Part shown: positions 60,909 through 64,000 of the stretch, one piece after another
Layout: each line of letters begins with the position of its first letter
How positions within the stretch are numbered: the stretch's first letter is position 1
Assembly (NCBI RefSeq): GCF_937958065.1
Contig: NZ_CALFXI010000097.1
Coordinates: forward strand, 186,001-250,000
Direction of reading: 5' to 3'
Source of the DNA: an uncultured Steroidobacter sp.
Lineage (GTDB): Bacteria; Pseudomonadota; Gammaproteobacteria; Steroidobacterales; Steroidobacteraceae
DNA length: 64,000 bases
Notes under the pieces: generated by a model
Seen by the model: only the letters and a program-made list of their open reading frames with translations
Database searches by the model: none
What the model was told of the DNA's origin: nothing
Translations under genes and position numbers: made by a program

Positions 60909-63900
60909 TGTTTCGGCGGCTTCTCGTGCTGGTGTTGGCCAGTATCGCGAGCACACTGGCGCATGCAAGTGCGCCGGTGATCCGCGTGGTGGCCGACGAC
61001 TCCGTCCTTCAGGGACGGTTGGAAAAGCTCCGTGACGTCGGCGCGACGGCAGGCGTGCGCGTCGAATGGGCGTACGTCAACGCCTTCCCGGAGCCACCGC
61101 GGCAATGGATGGCAGCGGCGGATCTGCTGATCATCGAAGCGCCATTGCAGAGCGCCCGGCAACGCGTCGAAGAAGGCGTCGGCGAGGAATTGGCGCGCCT
61201 CGTCGTTCCTCGACTGGAGGCGACCACGCGGCGCGAGTCATACGCCGGATTGCCCGAGCGCCACGGTCGCGTGCTGGTCGAGTATTACCGCAACGGCGGC
61301 GAAGCCAATCTGCGCAACTTCTTCTCTTACTTCCGCGCCTGGCATGCCAAGGACGACGTCTCGAAAGTGCCCGCGCCGATGGTCGTGCCGTTGAACGGTT
61401 ACTACCACCCCGATGCGCCCCGCCTGTTCGCAACCCTGAACGACTACATGGCGTGGGGACAACAGCGCTGGAAGCCGAATGCGCCACGCGTTGCGATGGC
61501 CATTCATGCATCGGCATTCGCGACACTGCAAACGCAGGTCGTCGATGCCGTCGTTCGGCGAAGCGAAGCGCTTGGACAGATGCCGGTGCCTTTCTGGTTC
61601 GATGCCGAAGCCGACGATGCTTTGCAGAAGACGCTGAAGCCGGCTCGAGCCGACGTGCTCATCAACATGCAGCACATGGGCAATGGCCGCGCTCGCATGC
61701 GTGAATTCGAGCAGTTGCGCATTCCCGTGCTGCAGACCCTGAACTATCGGGACGGCAACGCCGACGAATGGAAGAAACAGACGAGTGGCGCGCCGTCACG
61801 CTTGGTGGCGCCCTTCATCGCCGTGTACGAGACCTGGGGCATGAGCGATCCCTTGGTCATCGCCGCCGTCGACAACGGTGTGCTCGTCCCGATGCAGCCG
61901 CAGGTCGACGCCGTTCTGCGCAAGGCGTCGGCACTCGCACGGCTGCGTCACACGCCACCGGCCGAAAAACGCCTCGCGCTGATGTTCTGGAACTACCCGC
62001 ACGGTGAGAAGAACTTTTCGGCGTCGAACCTGAACGTACCGCGCAGCTTGGAATCGCTCACGCGCGCATTGCATGACGCCGGCTACAAGGTGTCCCCCGC
62101 TACCGAGCAGCAGATCATCGATACGGGCCAGAAGCTGCTCTCGGTGCTGTATCACCACGATCGACTGGACGAACTGCTGAGCGCGGGGCTTGCGGCCACC
62201 CTGCCGCTCAAAAGATACAACGATTGGCTGGCCACCACTTCACCCGCCGTTCGTTCGCAAATGCGCGAGCGCTGGGGCGATCCGCAAGCCCACTGGGCGG
62301 TTCGACAGATCGACGGCGAGCCGCAGTTCGTGATTCCGCGCTGGCAGCTCGGCAATTTGATGTTGCTGCCGCAGATGCCCCGCGGCGGCACGCCCGGCGA
62401 GGGCTATCACGATGGCGCGCTGCCGCCCGATCACTTGTACATGGCAGCCTATTTGTATATGCGGCAAGCCGCGCCGCACGCGCTGATCCACTTCGGCACG
62501 CACGGCACGCAGGAATGGCTGCCCGGCAAGGATCGCGGGCTCTCGGTCGACGACTACCCGTTGCTGGCAGTAGGCGACGTACCGGTCTTCTATCCCTACA
62601 TCCAGGACAACATCGGCGAGGCATTGCAGGCCAAACGTCGCGGCCGCGCAGTGATCGTCAGCCACCAGACGCCACCGTTCGCGCCATCCGGCCTCTACAA
62701 AGAACTGGCAGACATTCACGCGCTTCTGCACGAGTACATCCAGCTCGATCCAGGCGCGGTCCGCGATCGCACGGCCGAGAACATGCGCCGCATGATCCTT
62801 GAGCTTTCGCTGCACAAAGATATGAACTGGACCGAGCAGGCCATGCGCGAGAATTTCGATGGCTTCCTCGCGGCGTTTCACGATCATCTGCACGAGCTTG
62901 CGCAGAAAAGCATTCCACTCGGACTGCATACGCTTGGATCATCGCCGAGTGCCGAGCACAGGCTCGGCACGGTGATCCAGCAGCTCGGCGCGGATTTCGC
63001 GAACGCCGTGGCTGCGGCCTCGGCTCCCGAACCATCCACGCCGGACGGCAACGAGTTCTTCACCGGCGACTCTGCTCAGCTCACGTCCACGGCGCCGTAT
63101 CAAGTCTTGCGGCGTCATCTGCGAGAAGGCACACCGGTGTCACGAGCGAACGCATCGCTGCAGCCGTTCCTGGAGCGCGCAGTCAAACTCGATCGGCACC
63201 TCGCCGCCAATCATGAGCTCACGGCTCTGCTCGATGGGCTTGCTGGATATTTCGTGCCGCCCGGTCCCGGCGGCGACCCGGTGCGCAATCCGGAGGTGCC
63301 CAACGGTCGCAATCTGTTCGGTTTCGAGCCGGACAAGCTGCCGACGCGCAGCGCATTCGATGCCGCGAACGATGCACTGAATGCGCTGGTCGAGGACTAT
63401 CGCGGCAAGCATGCTGGCGCGGCCCCGACCAAGCTGGCCTTCAGCCTGTGGTCGGTGGAGGCCATGCGACACATGGGGATCACCGAGAGCCAGATCCTGC
63501 ATGCGATGGGCCTGCGGCCTCGTTGGGACGAGGGAGGACGCGTCACTGCGCTCGATATCATTCCGGCGCGTGAGCTGGGGCGGCCCCGGATCGATGCGGT
63601 CGTGCAGGTCACCGGCGCGTATCGCGACCAGTTCGAAAACTTCATGCGTCTGCTTGCGGACGCCACCGAACGCTTGTCGAAGCTCGATGAGCCCGGCAAC
63701 GCGATCGCGACCAACACCAAGGCGGCGGCGCTCAGCCTGAAGCAGCAAGGGATGGACGGCGTTCAGGCCGAGCGAATGGCTGCGGTTCGGTTGTTCGGTA
63801 ATCAGCCGGGCGACTACGGCGTCGGGCTGTCGGATGCAGTGCTCGACTCGACGGCTTGGGAGAAAGACGCCCCGCTCGCCGAGCAGTACCTGTCACGGCT

Positions 63901-64000
63901 GCAATATGCCTACGGCAGCAAGGATTGGGGCGTGAGCGCCGGCAAAGTCAATGTCTACGCCGAACAGCTCAAGGGCGTGCAGGCCGCCGTGCTGTCGCGC
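60908..64000 (+). CDS. Exported CobN-like chelatase-family protein (3' end outside window)
   Basis: The frame is open for 1031 codons and runs off the window; typical CobN proteins are ~1250-1400 residues, so roughly 200-370 are missing. Family motifs: HFGTHGTQEWLPGKDRGLS (the CobN HxGTHGxxEWLPGK signature), PYIQDNIGEALQAKRRGRAVIVSHQTPP and IDAVVQVTGAYRDQFENFMRLL. Unusually it begins with a signal peptide (MFRRLLVLVLASIASTLAHASA), so it should act outside the cytoplasm, whereas the cobaltochelatase CobN works in the cytoplasm. No other cobalamin or chlorophyll genes are near. It overlaps the TonB receptor by one base. The closest concept is a HmuS-like protein, a CobN homologue proposed to process imported heme; metal or tetrapyrrole processing here is inference. 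Confidence 0.85.
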   Translation, partial: MFRRLLVLVLASIASTLAHASAPVIRVVADDSVLQGRLEKLRDVGATAGVRVEWAYVNAFPEPPRQWMAAADLLIIEAPLQSARQRVEEGVGEELARLVVPRLEATTRRESYAGLPERHGRVLVEYYRNGGEANLRNFFSYFRAWHAKDDVSKVPAPMVVPLNGYYHPDAPRLFATLNDYMAWGQQRWKPNAPRVAMAIHASAFATLQTQVVDAVVRRSEALGQMPVPFWFDAEADDALQKTLKPARADVLINMQHMGNGRARMREFEQLRIPVLQTLNYRDGNADEWKKQTSGAPSRLVAPFIAVYETWGMSDPLVIAAVDNGVLVPMQPQVDAVLRKASALARLRHTPPAEKRLALMFWNYPHGEKNFSASNLNVPRSLESLTRALHDAGYKVSPATEQQIIDTGQKLLSVLYHHDRLDELLSAGLAATLPLKRYNDWLATTSPAVRSQMRERWGDPQAHWAVRQIDGEPQFVIPRWQLGNLMLLPQMPRGGTPGEGYHDGALPPDHLYMAAYLYMRQAAPHALIHFGTHGTQEWLPGKDRGLSVDDYPLLAVGDVPVFYPYIQDNIGEALQAKRRGRAVIVSHQTPPFAPSGLYKELADIHALLHEYIQLDPGAVRDRTAENMRRMILELSLHKDMNWTEQAMRENFDGFLAAFHDHLHELAQKSIPLGLHTLGSSPSAEHRLGTVIQQLGADFANAVAAASAPEPSTPDGNEFFTGDSAQLTSTAPYQVLRRHLREGTPVSRANASLQPFLERAVKLDRHLAANHELTALLDGLAGYFVPPGPGGDPVRNPEVPNGRNLFGFEPDKLPTRSAFDAANDALNALVEDYRGKHAGAAPTKLAFSLWSVEAMRHMGITESQILHAMGLRPRWDEGGRVTALDIIPARELGRPRIDAVVQVTGAYRDQFENFMRLLADATERLSKLDEPGNAIATNTKAAALSLKQQGMDGVQAERMAAVRLFGNQPGDYGVGLSDAVLDSTAWEKDAPLAEQYLSRLQYAYGSKDWGVSAGKVNVYAEQLKGVQAAVLSR

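Noticed and set aside
60908..64000. Authentic cytoplasmic cobaltochelatase CobN
   Set aside because: The signal peptide and TonB-receptor coupling, with no other cobalamin genes in view, argue against it; cannot be fully excluded because the gene is cut by the window edge.

Overview
This is a 64 kb, GC-rich, densely coded stretch of a Gram-negative chromosome. Three TonB-dependent receptors, an RND efflux system, Rnk, a SpeD/SpeE pair and three tandem-domain universal stress proteins suggest a gammaproteobacterium, perhaps a Steroidobacter/Nevskia-like lineage; that placement is inference. I saw no rRNA, tRNA, CRISPR array, insertion sequence, prophage or plasmid origin. Many neighbouring genes overlap by ATGA, TGATG or TAATG, so operons can be read directly from the sequence.

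Layout. 1-2.6 kb: the tail of an unknown gene, a LuxR-type regulator and a hybrid histidine kinase. 2.6-13.5 kb (minus strand): one long gene string, SDR, enoyl-CoA hydratase, acyl-CoA dehydrogenase, RidA, old-yellow-enzyme reductase, exported superoxide dismutase, fused ABC permease, ABC ATPase, TonB receptor, driven by a clear promoter at 13465-13494 and facing a divergent MarR gene. 14.1-22.2 kb (minus): glutaryl-CoA-dehydrogenase-like enzyme, fused FAD monooxygenase/OYE of the salicylyl-CoA/2-aminobenzoyl-CoA type, indolepyruvate:ferredoxin oxidoreductase IorAB and a metal-dependent cyclase/hydrolase, with a second divergent MarR and a palindromic operator. 22.8-35.7 kb: SnoaL-like protein, aminotransferase, DUF3830 protein, FAD amine oxidase and TonB receptor (minus), hydantoinase HyuA/HyuB and an MFS transporter (plus), then a GntR regulator and an amidohydrolase (minus). 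The same 15-base operator-like sequence occurs in both control regions of this block.

36-45.2 kb: HAD phosphatase, a four-unit direct repeat, a heavy-metal RND efflux operon with its two-component system, and a small Lipoprotein_15-like protein. 45.5-49.8 kb: two spermidine routes that converge on one shared terminator, rnk-nspC-carboxynorspermidine dehydrogenase (plus) and speD-speE (minus). 49.8-56.1 kb: universal stress proteins, two glutamate-type dehydrogenases and a small protein made only of EF-G domains III and V. The minus-strand genes gdh, EF-G-like, usp, speD and speE form a compact operon. 56.1-58.4 kb: ExoD, SDR and BON-domain proteins. 58.5-64 kb: small His/Cys protein, TonB receptor and an exported CobN-like chelatase-family protein that runs off the window.

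Working together (inference): 2.6-35.7 kb looks like an accessory catabolic region for a nitrogen-containing aromatic, possibly indole- or anthranilate-related, that proceeds through CoA thioesters, with uptake proteins, flavoenzymes and oxidative-stress protection built in. The most notable items are that catabolic set, the duplicated operator, the GTPase-less EF-G-like protein in a stress/polyamine operon, and the exported CobN-like protein paired with a TonB receptor.
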